Notes under the pieces: generated by a model
Told to the model about the DNA's origin: nothing
The model's database searches: none
What the model saw: only the letters and a program-made list of their open reading frames with translations
Made by a program: the position numbers and the translations under genes
From: Tieghemostelium lacteum
Lineage: Eukaryota > Evosea > Eumycetozoa > Dictyosteliales > Raperosteliaceae
Length of the DNA: 64,000 nucleotides
NCBI GenBank assembly: GCA_001606155.1
Contig: LODT01000004.1
Span: forward strand, 434,001-498,000
Direction of reading: 5' to 3'
Part shown: positions 36,736-50,233 of the stretch, in pieces
Layout: every line of letters starts with the position of its first letter
How positions within the stretch are numbered: the first letter of the stretch is position 1

Positions 36736-39700
36736 ATGGTTTTTGAAGGATTAGTCTCCGATGTCTTGTCTAGAGTACTAGGAGAATATGTAAAGAATCT
36801 AAACAAAGACCAATTGAAAATTGGAATTTTTGGTGGAAATGTAACATTGACCAATTTAGAGTTAAAAGAAGATGCCCTCGCGAATCTACCTATCAATCTA
36901 CCTGTACAAGTTAAAAAAGGGTTTCTAGGTAGATTAGAATTAAAAGTCCCTTGGAAGGATTTAAAGAGTAAACCAGTTATCATTCATATAGACCAGATAT
37001 TTGCATTGGCAGTCCCACAATCCCATTCATACAAATACGATGAAAAAGAGGAATTGGAAAAACAACAAAAGATCAAGAGAAATAAGCTTGAAAACTATGA
37101 ATGGATAAAATCTCTAAAGGAGGCAGAAGAAAATGAAATTGGTACTGGGAAGGAAAAAGACACTTTTACCAACCGTCTAGTTACCAAGATTATAGATAAT
37201 CTTCAAATTGTTGTCAATAAGGTACACATTAGATTTGAAAACAAAAATGATCTAGGAAAAATGTATAGTATCGGTGTAACACTTGATAAGATATCGGCTC
37301 AGTCTTGTGATGAACGTTGGATCCCATCGTTTATTGATAGTTCAAAGACTCAGGTTATTCGTAAACTGGCTGAAATGCATTCTTTAGGTGTCTACATTGA
37401 TGAATCTACTCAATCCTTCCAAAACCTATCAACTTCAGACTTTGTAAATAGATTTCTAGATATTATTCCAGACCAAAATACCTCACCAATACTTTTGAAA
37501 AAGTTTATAGTAAAACCAATTTCTTCTCAATTAAAAGTATGTATTTTATGATTAAAATGAAAATATTTCAAATATGTTAATTAATATAATTATGTATAAA
37601 TCAGGTAACCATTAATAAGAATGAGATTATAGATAAAGCAATACCAAAAATAATTTCAGACTGTATATTTTCACAAATTACAGTTTCTCTATCCTCACTA
37701 CAATATAGAACCATTTTACATGTACTTCAGTTCACCAATGAATTTCTTAGAGATATTAAATATCTTAAGTATAGACCTACTACTACTGTTCATCAAAATC
37801 CAAAAGCATGGTGGAAATATGTAATTCAAGTACACTTGGAACAGATTCGTCAAAAGTATTTTAAGAGATCTTGGGCTTATCTACTGGAGAGAAGAAGGGA
37901 TCGTATTCAATACATTCAATTGTTTAAGAGATCCCTGCCAAAAATCACATGGTTACAACCATTGACCAAAGATGAACAAAAAGCCATACAACAACTAGAA
38001 GATAAACTGTCTTTTGAAGACATTATTTATTTCCGTTCTCTAGCCTATGCTGAAATTAAAAAAGAAGCTGAGAGAAACAAACAGAGAAAAGAGTTTCTGG
38101 ATAGTAAGAAATCGGAAAGAGGTTTCTTTACTAATTTGTTTTCAACTCAAAAGAAAAAAGAAGATGAAGAGAAGGCCCCAATTGTACAGTTGTCTAAAGA
38201 CGAGAGGGATGAACTCTATAAGACTATTGAGTATTCAGAAGTTGTTGGCTCTGTAGAGGAACCACCTGACTGGATAAAGGTTGTTGCAAATCTTGAGATG
38301 AAAGGTTTCAACATTCAATTGGTTGACAATGACCAGGTGTTCATGGATGCTACCTATTCTGCATTGTTGGTTAAATTTGAACAGAGAAATGAAGGTATTA
38401 AATTGGCAGCATCTATTAAATTGTTTGAAGTCTATGACCAGTACACCAAAAAGACACAGTTTCCAAAGATTATCAGTAGTATACCTACTAAGGGAACTGG
38501 TACATTTGCCAGTGTCATTGTAGATACTCGTCCTCCTGATAAGAACCAAGATCTCTTTATTGAGATGAATATGGATCCTCTGAATGTGGTAGCTGTTAAA
38601 CCATTGATATTCAAAGTTGTTGACTTCTTCCATGATCCAAACTTGGATATTACAAACATCTCTAATAGAGCTGGTAATCATATTGTAAACTTTACTGAAC
38701 GTGCGAAAGTACAATTACAAGATGCCATTGATAACCATAAGACTTTGGCATTGTTTGTCAATATCCATGCACCTGTTTTCATTATTCCAGAAACTGTTGT
38801 ATCTAATATGGACAACAAGACCAATGCATTGGTTGTAGATTTGGGTAATTTTAAAGTACGTTCTGATCTCACTGATGCCAATATCAAAGGTAAAATTGTA
38901 GGATCAACTGCCAATGAAAATGATTTCTATGATAAATTCCTTGTATCTTTAGAATCCGTACACGTACTGTTAACTGATGATTTAAGCATGGTCTGGAATG
39001 ATAATCGTCTCAAAAAGGATTCTCACATTATTCATAAATTTGATATTCAGCTCAAGGTATTTTCTTGTATTCAACAGGATAACCTTACTTTGACCAAATT
39101 GAAGATTCAAGGTGAATTAAATCAATTTGATGTTATGCTCTCTGACAAGAAAATTAAACAACTACTATCTTTAGCTGAGTCCATTACAAATGATATTAAT
39201 GCTCATGCAAATAAACAAGTTTTATCACTACCCTCCACTGGTAGTATCCCAACTGACACTAGCTCTACAAATACCCCTGCCAAAGCCATTGATGTCACCA
39301 CACAACAGTTAACAGCAAACACTGAGGAAAAGACTGAATTCCAAAAGAATTTGCTTTTGAACCACCGAAATATTTCGGCACAGTTTGTCATTAAATCTAT
39401 TAATGTACATTTAGCCAATCAACAAACAGATTTAATTACACTCAGCCTACAGGATCTTTCTGTTAACTTTGTACAGAGAACCTATGATATGCATGGTAGC
39501 TTTGAAATGGGATCTCTGCAAATTTTGGATAACTTCACTAAAAATTCATTAAAAAAGCTGGCTACTTCCAATCCATTCAAAGACTTACAGGGTCATTTAA
39601 CATCTCCAGAGTTTGTACACCACTCCAGTGAGTCTAGTTCAATGGTTTTGATGGATTTCAAACAAATCAACTCTGATTCACCAGAATACCAAAAACTGGA

Positions 39701-42700
39701 TTTCAACGTACAACTGAACATTCAAAACTTTTATTTTGTCATTAATCCATCTACAATCTATCAGTTGTTACTTTTGATGAAAACTATAGAAGGTCCTAAA
39801 GTAATACAACAACAGACTCCAAAATTGATAAGCTCGAGTACCACAACAAGAGTTCAAGGTGCTATCAATACCTCCACCAATGCAACTGGAACCAAACCCG
39901 TTGAAGGTTCATCAACTGGTGGAACAAGAAGAGTAGTACTAAGAACTCTCAGATTCCAAGTACCCAAAAAGAAACCATTGTCTGAATACATTGGATTTAG
40001 ATTCAAGGTATCTATAAAGAGTTTAGGTTTGGCTTTAAATCAAGATGACGATAATCTATTAGGTTTGTTCAGTATTAATGGATTCCAAACAGAGGTAACT
40101 TCCTATAGAGACACTAGATTAGTTGTTAGTGGATCATTATCGAATATGATTCTACAGGATTTCACACCACAAGCATTAAAGAGCTCCTACAAGCATGTTA
40201 TTAAACCTAGCCATGAGCAACAAACTATGGTTGATTTCCAATTCAAGACACATCCAGCAAACTTGGTTGACTACCAAGGTTATGAATCATCTATTCAGGC
40301 TAATGTTCGTTCTATTATCATTCATGCAAATCTACCATTCCTATTGACTGTCCAAGATTACTTTTTGGGTGGAACATTTGAACCTGTACTGAACCCATAC
40401 TTTAAAGTACCTGGACAAAGTGAAGATATTAAAGCTCAATCTCCTCAACAAGTTAGTCCAATCGCTCAATCTCCTGTGCAACAGAGTCCTGGAACTCAAT
40501 CACCAGGTCAACAGTCACCTACACTCACTAGTAGCAATGGTGGACAAGGTGATAGTCACCCAATAACTAGAATGAAAATGAATATTGACATTGAGACACC
40601 AATTCTAGTTATCCCTCAATCTAGTACACATCAAAATAAGATCCAAATGGAGCTAGGTAAAGTCCTAATTTCCAATTCATTCTCAGATCACCCAAAAGCT
40701 AAATCACCAATGGATAATATGAAAATTCAAATTCAAAATACCAGCATCAGTATACACAATGAATTTGGTGTTAGTAATTTCCTTGAGAAATTATCATTGG
40801 AGATTACATTGTCTCGTACATTGCAACAACCAAATGTTCATCCGGATATTGAAGATATGAATATGAATATTGTAGTTCCAAAGATCTCATTCCTCCTCGA
40901 CGAGAAACAATATAAATTCTATTTGGCAATGGCTGATAGCTTGACAGGGCAGATGGAAGAAACTAATCAACACATTAATGAAATTAAAACCCTCAGAAAT
41001 AATGCTATCAAAGCATTACCATCTAATTCATTGACTTCTAACCAAATTCAAGCACAAGCAGAATTTGATATGCAATATTTCACAGAGAATGAAGTAATAG
41101 CAGGCATGGGTAAAGTTGTTTCCAGAATCAACATCAAAATGGAGCACTTCAGTTTTAGCATCATCAACCACGAAGAGGAAATTGCACATTTTACCATCAG
41201 AGATACTCTAGTTGAGCTATGTAATACCAATAGCAATAAGACTAAATTACAACTGCAAATGAAATCTATACTGTTGACTGATACAAGAAAATCATCAAAA
41301 AATATCTTTAAATCAATTTTAAAGAACTCATCACAGCAAGAACTACCTTTTATCCAACTTGGATATATCAGAGAGAATACACTAGGTGATCAATACATCA
41401 ACATTGATATCAGCAAACCCAATTTATTCCTTTCTCCTACACCTTTATTCTTAATTGCAGAATTCTTCACCAAACCAATTAAAGACAAGGAAATGGAGAA
41501 AAAGATATTTGATCTACATGATATTGATGATATTGAAAATCAATTGATGGATTCAGATGATGAACAAACCAGTAATGACCAATCTGGTAGTAAATTCGTA
41601 TCAGCTTCTGCCTCCAACCCAAATAACAATAATTCTAGTAACATTAATATTGGCAGTAGAAATAGATCTGCTTCCACTGCATCACCAAATCAACAAACCA
41701 AACCCAAGAGACAACCATCAATTACATTAAATGCAATGGTAAATCCAACAGTTACACTAGTTGAAAATGAAAGTGAGGTCACTAGATGCCTTACCTTCAA
41801 GACTAAATTGACTTTGAATTTTAAGAGAGACCCAAGAGGAATTGAAAATGCAAAAATCAGTATACAAAACACTAAAATTGATATATATAGACCAATTAGT
41901 AATGAGGTTCAAGACCAATCACAAGTCTCATTTTCTGGAACCAACAGTGCTGGTTCCAATAGTGGTAGTGGCATGCAAGGTAGTATTGATTTTAGTAAAG
42001 TCTATGAATCTCAAGGATCTAGACCAATTCAAATTCTAAAACCAATTGAGTTGATAAAGATCATCTACACCAAATCTAATTTGACTGGTTCAGAAACTGA
42101 ATGGAATCAAGATATCCAAATTGACTGCAGTGCTCTAAAATTGTTCTTTTCCTATGATGATATTACCACAATATCTAATATTGCAAATCACATTTTAGAA
42201 CAACAAAAACACATTTCTCAACGTCTAGATCAGAGTCTTTCAGCACATAATGCATCACAAACAACCTCTACTCTGAATAGATCAACTTCTTCTGCTGGCA
42301 CTAGCACAGATTTTAGTGCATCCTCATCATCCATGGCACAATTACCATCATTGAAAGAGGATATTCTTTATGGCCAAAATGAAAAATTGACATTCAAATG
42401 CCCTACTTTGTCAATTCTCTTTATCAACGAGTCACCAGAGATCTATCTACCACTAGCAGAGATATTCCTATCTGACATTGACGCATCTGGTTGTAATTGG
42501 TCAACTGATTTACAACTAAAGACTGTAATTACTCTAAAAGCAGACTACTTTAATGAGATTAATATGAAATTTGAACCTCTTATTGAAGATTGGGAATTTA
42601 GAGTTGATCTAAAGAAATACTATCCATCTGGTAAAATCAGAGGTAGCTTTATGGCAACAAAGGACGTACTCAATATCAATGTATCCTATGGTTTAATTCA

Positions 42701-45700
42701 ATCCCTCTATTCAACCATTCAATTAATCAATATGATTGATAAAAATAATGAAAAGGCTAATAATAGAAAGGGAACTGTAAAGACAAATCAGTTGATTACA
42801 CCATCAATTTTGACAAAACATCTTGTTGGTTTCACTGATGAACATTTAGATGATAACAAATATACAACTACAACATCAACTAACAATAATAATAGTAGTG
42901 GAAGTAATAGTAGTATGATGAGTAGCATGTCATCTAAACAACAGTTCCATTCACATTGGATATCAAATGAAACTGGATTGGAATTGGAATATAGCTTACC
43001 AAAATATGAAACACCCTTTTACAAATTGGATTCTGGTTCACAACTTGTACCGGTACCAGTTAAATTAAGTAAGAGCAGAGATTCTACAATTGGTGATCAT
43101 TTACAACTTACTCTGAAAATCAACAACTTCACTGTTAATAATATTTCATTGGATTCAGTTGGTTTCATTATTTATCAATTACAAAGCACAAGTTCTACCA
43201 ATGTTAAAGGGAACCAAGAAAATGTAACCACATCAAACCCACCAGTTAACGTGGGTACCGTACAGACACTGATAAATGAAGTTCTATGTGAAGTTAGATT
43301 GAGACCTGATGGCAGTAAAATTGTAATCCTAAAAAGTCTCTATCAATTTGAAAACAATACTAATCACAGTTTGTCAGTTAAATTTGATAACAATACAACT
43401 ATGGATATACAAAAGAATACAAGATTCTCATTGCCATTGATGATGTCTAATAGCTTTAAACAATTTAGCTTCCGTCTCCAAGATTCTGGTTTGTGGTCTG
43501 AAACTGTTGAAATGTCGTCTTTAATGACAGTGGATTCTAAACTATTTAAACTATTAGATACCTCCTCTCAAAATAAGGCTAGTTTTATATCTTTGGTGTG
43601 TCAGAAGCATGATTATCACAGTACTGGTAAAAACTATTACTCTATTCAATTCTATCCACCAATTCAAATTGAAAATCTATTACCCCATCCATTTAATATC
43701 TCTTTGAATGGTGCTGAAAAAATTAGATTGAATTGTGGAGATTTGATTGATATTTACTGTTATGCACCTGGAAACCCTCTAACTGCTGTAATTAGCGATC
43801 TTGAAGGTTTCCCAGAAACTAAACATAACATTATCTCTGGTGACTCTTCCTCTCCGAATATAGCCAAACAATTTAAATTGACTAACAGCTGCAGAGATTT
43901 GGTATTGGATATTGAAAAGACAGAAAATATTCGTGGTATTAGATTGCTTTCTTTCTATTGTCAATATTGGTTGGTTAATAACACCTTATTACCACTACAA
44001 GTTAAATTGGGTGATCACGATAGTCTGACAATTCCTATTAATGAAATGGATCAAGAACCACATTTGCCAGTACTCTTTAGTAGCAGTTCAATGAAGATTA
44101 AAGTATCTACTCACAGTAAAGATGAACCACAAGCTCCAAATGAAAAGATGAAAAAGAGATATTCACCATCATTCCCTATTATTACAGTTGGTAATGCCAA
44201 CCCAGTACTCGTACCAAACCCTGGTAATGGAGTCTATGAGTTCAGTTACAAAGTAGAATTTTGTAAAAATTCTAAATTTGGCCTATCAAAGATTGTAACA
44301 TTCTCACCAAGACATGTTATACACAATACTCTCACCTATCCAGTTTTGGTATCTCAGTTCCTCGATCAAAAGGATAAACATGATAAAGATAGTAAAGAGG
44401 CCAACAATAACAATAATAACAATCCAGGTCTTGGAGGTGGTTGTTTATCAATAATAACTAAACATCACCACAATAGTGGTTGTCAAGTTGTTGGTGAGAT
44501 GAGACTTGAGCCAGGTGAATTTAAACCATATCATTGGCCATCAAATAAGACTCAAGATACAAAGATTTGTATCCAACCATTACCCCCAGGTAATGAAAAA
44601 TACAGACATTCTGGTGGTTTCTTTATTGATAGTGCAAGTGATTATGCTGTAAAATGTAGATCCGAGGATAATAATATACGTCTGCTCTATCATATAAATA
44701 TACAGGATCAAAATGGAACACTCTATGTAACTATTCCAAATGTCAAAGATGAATCCGCACCCTATCTTGTACAAAATGACACACAATTCATCCTCAAATA
44801 CTACCAAAAGGACCATGAGCAATTGATTGATACCATCCCATCTGGTGGTAAACAAAACTTTGGTTGGGATGATCCATCTGGTGATTACATTATTCATGCC
44901 ACTATAAATGATAAACCAATCAAAAAGAGAATTAATATCAATAAGATCAAGGGCTACCAATGTGTTATTGACAAACTGATAACAATTTATATTACCATTA
45001 GTATTGAAGGTTGCTCTAGATTGATACAATTCTCTACCAATGAAAGACGTTACAAGAAATTAAAGAAACTTGAGGATAATTCTTTATCTCAGTCACAAGA
45101 CACATCTGAATACCATCTCTTTATCAGAATGAAAGGTATAGGTATATCAATAATTGACCAAACACCTCTAGAGTTGGCATACATCTCAATGAAAGAACTC
45201 TTCATTCAGATGACACAAAGCCATGTAGAGAATACACTTGAAATCAAACTAGCTGAATTCCAAATTGACAATCAATTGGTAAAAACAGAGTTCCCTGTCA
45301 TTCTAGCTAGTGTACATGATGAGAAAACACAAGGAAAAGATTTCCTTCATTTGTCATTGGTCAAATCAACTGTTAATAACATTGACTATTTCAGATATTT
45401 CTCTGTATTGGTACAAGAATTGAATGTTCAATTTGAAGATCATTGGCTTAAAGTATTGTTGGATTTCTTCTCTACTCTACCTGATTTCACCAACTCAGCA
45501 CCTACTTCTACAATTAATACAGCTGGCTCATCTAGTTCATCAAGTTCCTCTTCTAGATCTTCACCAAGTCTTCAATATTATCAATTTGAACCAAAAAAAC
45601 TGTACAGTTCTGTTGATATTAAACCAAAATCTCTAGATTCCTCTTCTATGAAGATGCTATATTTTGTATTGATGGTATTGAATCCAATTAAATTAAATCT

Positions 45701-46898
45701 TACATTGGCTCTACAAAATGATGGTCTATTCCAAACCAATCATAAGATATTATCTTCGATTGAAGGTTTGGGTTTGTCATTGACAAAACTTGATCGTGCA
45801 CCTATAACTTTAAATGGATTAATTATGGAACATCCATTCTCATCCAGAAACACCTTTATTGAAAAGATAAAGTCATCCTATATTAGTCAAATTCTTAGAC
45901 AATTCTATATTATCCTTGGATCTATTGATGCTATTGGTAACCCTGCTGGTTTATTTAGAAATTTTGGTACTGGTGTTCACGATTTCTTTGTCGAACCTGC
46001 TCAAGGTATTGTAAAATCACCAGCTGAATTTGGTAAAGGTCTTGCAAAGGGTACCAGCTCATTAGTAAAGAATTCCATTTATGGTACATTTAACACACTG
46101 TCCAAGATCACCTCTACTATTGGTACGGGTGTTGCTAACCTTTCTTTTGATGATCAATATCTACATGAAAGAAAAATTCAACAATCAAGAAAACCTAAAC
46201 ATATTGGTGAAGGTCTGGCAATGGGTGGTGTTGGTCTTGGTAGAGGTTTATTACAAGGTATAACTGGAATTGTAACAAAACCTGTTGAAGGAGCAAAGAA
46301 GGGTGGTTTAGCTGGTTTAGCCAAAGGCCTTGTTCAAGGTGTTGTAGGTGTTGCTGTCAAACCAGCTACTGCTGTAATTGATTTAACCACCAAGGCTACT
46401 GAGGGTATAAAGAACACAACTAATCTACAAGTTGATGTTGATAGAGTTCGTCCACCTAGATACTTCCCTAGCGATGGTGTATTATGTACCTTCAATCATC
46501 CTGAATCTGAAGGATGGTTCCTTTTAAAAACCTCTCACAAGGGTAAACATGCACACGAAAACTATATATGGCATCAGGTTATCAATCCCGATCAAACTGT
46601 CATCATATCTGATCAGAGCATAATATTGATTAAAAACAAAAAGAATCTCTTACATAGTACATTTATCTATAATGTATTATATTCTGTAATCAAACAAGTT
46701 ACCTTGGTACCTTCTAAAGGTATTTGTCTGGATTTTGACCCACCTCAAACACTCTCACTACTTGAAAGAGACCAAAAAAGAACTACAATTGGTGTAACAA
46801 ATCCAAATGTAAATGAACTTCTCTATGTCAAATTATCTCACTCTATTGAGTTGTTCAAAAAAACTCATTTATCCCCTAAACTCCCAATTAAAAAATGA
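36736..46898 (+). CDS. VPS13-family bridge-like lipid transfer protein
   Basis: VPS13 proteins form long hydrophobic grooves that move lipids between membranes at contact sites. Exons 36736-37536 and 37605-46898 join in phase 0 (gtatgt...atcag) and give 3,364 residues. The chorein N-terminus (MVFEGLVSDVLSRVLGEYV) is intact. The splice restores the segment with KYLKYRPTT and NPKAWWKYV, a VPS13 hallmark. Ser/Pro/Gln linkers lie at about 1210-1245 and 1590-1640. The VAB (SHR-BD) region covers about 2050-2510, the ATG2-C-like amphipathic helices about 3050-3200, and a PH-like end about 3230-3360. The length fits D. discoideum vps13A better than TipC, which I recall as larger, so orthology to vps13A is likely but unproven. 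Confidence 0.92.
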
Positions 46899-47205
46899 AT
46901 ATAAAAATACAAAATTTACATTCGAACTGTTAACAATAAATTAACCATTTGTTAAATATCTATACTTTTGCAGATAAATGTAGAAAACTATTTGATCTTA
47001 TAAATAAACATCCAAGTATCAAAGTATTGAAAATCAGTATGATACTCCACCAATTCTCAATCCTCAATCACCACTCGATTGTCTCAAAACAAATCATCAT
47101 AATTGCTAATCCAAGTTAAATTTTCCAAAAACCATTGTACCAATTTTATCTTTTATAACGGTAGATATATTTGATGTTGTTAAAAGATAAGTTAATCCTT
47201 TAAAT
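46899..47205. other. Convergent spacer with a small coding-like stretch
   Basis: This spacer lies between the stops of VPS13 and argD. A good splice-acceptor-like sequence (TTTTGCAG, ending at 46973) is followed by an open 48-codon stretch to TAA at 47119 (peptide start DKCRKLFDLINKHPSIKVL). It could be a missed last exon or a gene remnant. It does not join VPS13 in a way that preserves the VPS13 C-terminus, so I leave it unassigned. Confidence 0.3.
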
Positions 47206-48540
47206 CTACTGTTTATATGATTGTAAATAATTTTCAATGCAACCCAGCACCTGATCAATTTCGTCTTTTGAGATATTTAGGGGTGGACAAAGTCTAATGG
47301 TATTGTCACCAGCAGATATTAATAAAATCTTGTCCTTTTCATGAGCTTGTTTAATGAAATCCTTGACAGGATGAGAGAGTTCCAAACCAATAAACAAACC
47401 ACCAGTCGAACGTAACTCCTTTATAATAGTTGGATATTTTCTTTGTAGTGTCTCCAACCCATTCAATAGATACTTTCCTTTTTCATTTACACTATCAAGA
47501 AACTCCTTTTGAGCGATCTTATTAAACACATATCCACCAACCTTGGTAATCAAAGGACCTCCACCAAAAGTAGTACCATGATCACCTGGTTTCATTACAT
47601 TGGCAATCTTATCAGTAACCAATACAGCACCAATTGGTAGACCTCCAGCCAATGGTTTAGCAAGTGTCATGATATCAGGTTTACAAACATCCAAGAAACG
47701 TTCATGTGCCCATAATCTACCTGTTCTTCCAATTCCACATTGAACCTCATCAACAATCAAAACAACATCATTCTGTTGACAGAGTTCATAGAGACTCTTC
47801 ATAAAATCCACAGAAGCTGCCTCAAGACCTCCTTCACCCTGTACAGGTTCTATAATAATAGCAGCAGTCTTGTTCTTGTCCACCAGTTTACGAACTGACT
47901 CAATGTCATTGTATTTTGCAAAGTGAACTCCTGGTAACAAAGGACCGTATATCTCTCTGTACTTTTGTTTATAAGTACAAGAGAGTGCTCCCATTGATCT
48001 TCCAGAGAAACCTTGAGTGAATGCAATAATCTCATACTTTTCTGGTGATTTTGAAATTCCATACTTTTTTGCAAATTTCAGAGCGGCTTCATTAGACTCT
48101 GTTCCTGAATTGGTAAAGAATACTTTATCAAATTGTTTACTGTTACTAATCAAACTTTGAGCCAACTCAATTGCAGGTTGGTTATAGTAGAGGTTAGAGA
48201 GATGTGTTACTTTTTTAGCTTGAGATGAGAGAACCTCTACCCAGTGATCTTCAGAATGACCCAAAGCATTCACTGCAATTCCTGCGCCAAAGTCTAAATA
48301 TTTATCTCCTTTCATATCGTATAGATAGGATCCTTTGCCATGTGTAACTACAAAGTCAGTTACTCTACCATATGTATTCATTATTACCTTGTCATGCATA
48401 TCAATATAACTCTTGCTATCTTTACTCTGATCATTTAACTTTACATCACTGATTCCATTTTTAACTATAGTACTTGAATAATATCTAACATGATTAAGTC
48501 TATTAATTTTAGTTATTTGTTGAGAAACTCTATTTAACAT
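47206..48540 (-). CDS. argD: Acetylornithine aminotransferase, mitochondrial
   Basis: This PLP enzyme transfers the amino group between N-acetylornithine and 2-oxoglutarate in arginine synthesis. The single-exon protein has 444 residues. The start at 48540 gives a mitochondrial presequence (MLNRVSQQITKINRL, then RYYSS as a likely cleavage site). Motifs seen are GDKYLDFGAGIAVNALGHS, NSGTESNEAALKFAKKYG, EPVQGEGG, DEVQCGIGRTG, the PLP lysine Lys295 in LAKPLAGGLPIGAV, and GTTFGGGPL. GTTFGGGP and the overall length favour argD over ornithine aminotransferase (OAT), though the two families overlap. It lies 126 bases downstream of ndkM on the same strand. Confidence 0.88.
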   Translation of the reverse strand: MLNRVSQQITKINRLNHVRYYSSTIVKNGISDVKLNDQSKDSKSYIDMHDKVIMNTYGRVTDFVVTHGKGSYLYDMKGDKYLDFGAGIAVNALGHSEDHWVEVLSSQAKKVTHLSNLYYNQPAIELAQSLISNSKQFDKVFFTNSGTESNEAALKFAKKYGISKSPEKYEIIAFTQGFSGRSMGALSCTYKQKYREIYGPLLPGVHFAKYNDIESVRKLVDKNKTAAIIIEPVQGEGGLEAASVDFMKSLYELCQQNDVVLIVDEVQCGIGRTGRLWAHERFLDVCKPDIMTLAKPLAGGLPIGAVLVTDKIANVMKPGDHGTTFGGGPLITKVGGYVFNKIAQKEFLDSVNEKGKYLLNGLETLQRKYPTIIKELRSTGGLFIGLELSHPVKDFIKQAHEKDKILLISAGDNTIRLCPPLNISKDEIDQVLGCIENYLQSYKQ

Positions 48541-48666
48541 GTTGTAAAAATTAATTTGTTTGGAACCCACACAAAGGATAAAAATTGAAATAAAATAATT
48601 AAAATTAATTTTTATGAACTTTATTACAACGTTTTTTCATACAAGCTTCAATATTGGTGATATTGT

Positions 48667-49332
48667 TTATTCATAAACTGGAGTAATGAAATTCCATTGA
48701 GTGATTTCAGAGTCTTTGAACCACATTGAGATTTCAGCTTTAGCTGATTCTGGTCCATCAGAACCATGAATTAAATTTCTAGAGATATCAACACAGAAGT
48801 CACCTCTAATTGAACCTGGGTTGGCATCACTTGGATTGGTGGCACCTACTAAAACTCTTCCACCTTTGATAACACCTTTACCTTCAAATACTAAACATAC
48901 AACAGCACCACTGGTAAAGTATTTAACCAAACCGTTAAAGAATGGTTTTGAGCTGAGATCAGCATAATGTTCCTCAGCTTGTGCTTTGGTTGGGTTAATC
49001 ATTTTCATTCCAACCAATTTGTAACCTTTCTTTTCAAAACGTCCAATGATCTCAGAAACAAGACCACGTTGTACACCATCTGGTTTGATGGCAATGAAAG
49101 TTCTCTCTTGTTTAGTACCTGGTGCACCATAAACTGGTACAGTATCAGCACAGTTGATAACATTGATCAATGAAGTAGTAATGATACCAGTTGTCAACAA
49201 GGTCTTTTTATTCATTACTTTAGATGTGGTACTGTTTAATGCCAATTTAGTGGCAGTGGAGAATGTTCTAGCTCCAAATGCTTGAACACCCATTGGGATA
49301 AAACGTGAAAATCTTCCAAATCTTGAGAACAT
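48667..49332 (-). CDS. ndkM: Nucleoside diphosphate kinase, mitochondrial
   Basis: The enzyme transfers the gamma-phosphate between nucleoside triphosphates and diphosphates through a phosphohistidine. The single-exon protein has 221 residues. The catalytic domain (about 75-221) carries [33 protein letters not shown] and the active His189 in [12 protein letters not shown]. The first 70 residues form a leader: an Arg/Phe-rich amphipathic part ([15 protein letters not shown]), then a hydrophobic stretch ([17 protein letters not shown]) before the mature domain. This bipartite form suggests sorting to the intermembrane space. Dictyostelium is known to have such a nuclear-encoded mitochondrial NDP kinase with a long presequence. 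Confidence 0.92.
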   Translation of the reverse strand: MFSRFGRFSRFIPMGVQAFGARTFSTATKLALNSTTSKVMNKKTLLTTGIITTSLINVINCADTVPVYGAPGTKQERTFIAIKPDGVQRGLVSEIIGRFEKKGYKLVGMKMINPTKAQAEEHYADLSSKPFFNGLVKYFTSGAVVCLVFEGKGVIKGGRVLVGATNPSDANPGSIRGDFCVDISRNLIHGSDGPESAKAEISMWFKDSEITQWNFITPVYE

Positions 49333-49601
49333 CTTATTACTATTGTTATTGAGTAATCACTTAATAATGAAGATCAAAATAAAAAATTTGAAAAAAAAAA
49401 AATTATTCGTCATTTTACAAAAATTATTTGAACTTCATTTATAAGTAAGTTATAATAATTAATAGATTATTTATAAAAAATATTATCTTTTTGAAATTTG
49501 GTAACATGACTATTTAATATAAAATTTCTTAGAAAAAAAAATTTTAGCTGTTTCAATTAAAAAAATTCTAAAGATAAGAGAATGTTTGTTTCACACATAC
49601 A

Positions 49602-50174
49602 ATGAGCAAAAGACAAAGAGACTCAGACAAAAATCCTTCACAAAAAAAAAAATTCAAAGAAACACAGATTTATTTTGATCAATTTGAAACTGGAATTGGT
49701 GTAATAGGGTTCTATTCTAATGAAAAGGAGTTATTGCAAATTGAAATTGACAGTACTGATGATAAATCCCTGTACAAATGTAATATCATTACGAATCAAT
49801 TCAAAAAAGAATTAGAAAGATACTTTGGTGGACTATTTGATGAAAATGAGTGGTTTAAAACACCAATTGACTATAAACAAGGAAGTGAATTCCAACAAGC
49901 TGTTTGGAAACAAATGTTAAAGATACCTTATGGAAAAACTACTTCCTATGGTACCATGGCTAAAGAAATGGGATATACAAGTTGCTATTCAAGAGCTATT
50001 GCATCTGCTTGCAGACTTAATAAATTCCCAATTATCATACCTTGTCATAGAGTAGTTTCTTCCACTGGTGAGATTGTTGGCTATATGGGTAAACATGGTA
50101 TTTCAAAACAAAAATTCTTATTTAATTTAGAAACAACCCCTTTATCAACACCCAAAAAAGAAATTGATACATAG
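49602..50174 (+). CDS. O6-methylguanine-DNA methyltransferase
   Basis: This suicide DNA repair protein takes the methyl group from O6-methylguanine onto an active-site cysteine. The single-exon protein has 190 residues. The ATase core carries FQQAVWKQMLKIPYGKTTSYG, a recognition-helix segment SRAIASACRLNKFP, and the active site PCHRV with Cys148. GEIVGYMGKHGISKQKFLF follows, as in all MGMT/Ogt proteins. A Lys-rich start (residues 2-20) could aid nuclear entry. It is convergent with the PAH-domain gene, with only about 60 bases between the stops. Confidence 0.92.
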   Translation: MSKRQRDSDKNPSQKKKFKETQIYFDQFETGIGVIGFYSNEKELLQIEIDSTDDKSLYKCNIITNQFKKELERYFGGLFDENEWFKTPIDYKQGSEFQQAVWKQMLKIPYGKTTSYGTMAKEMGYTSCYSRAIASACRLNKFPIIIPCHRVVSSTGEIVGYMGKHGISKQKFLFNLETTPLSTPKKEIDT

Positions 50175-50233
50175 GTTTTGAAAATCAATTTGGTTTATTT
50201 GTTATACTATGTTTTGTAAATAAAAATATCTAT

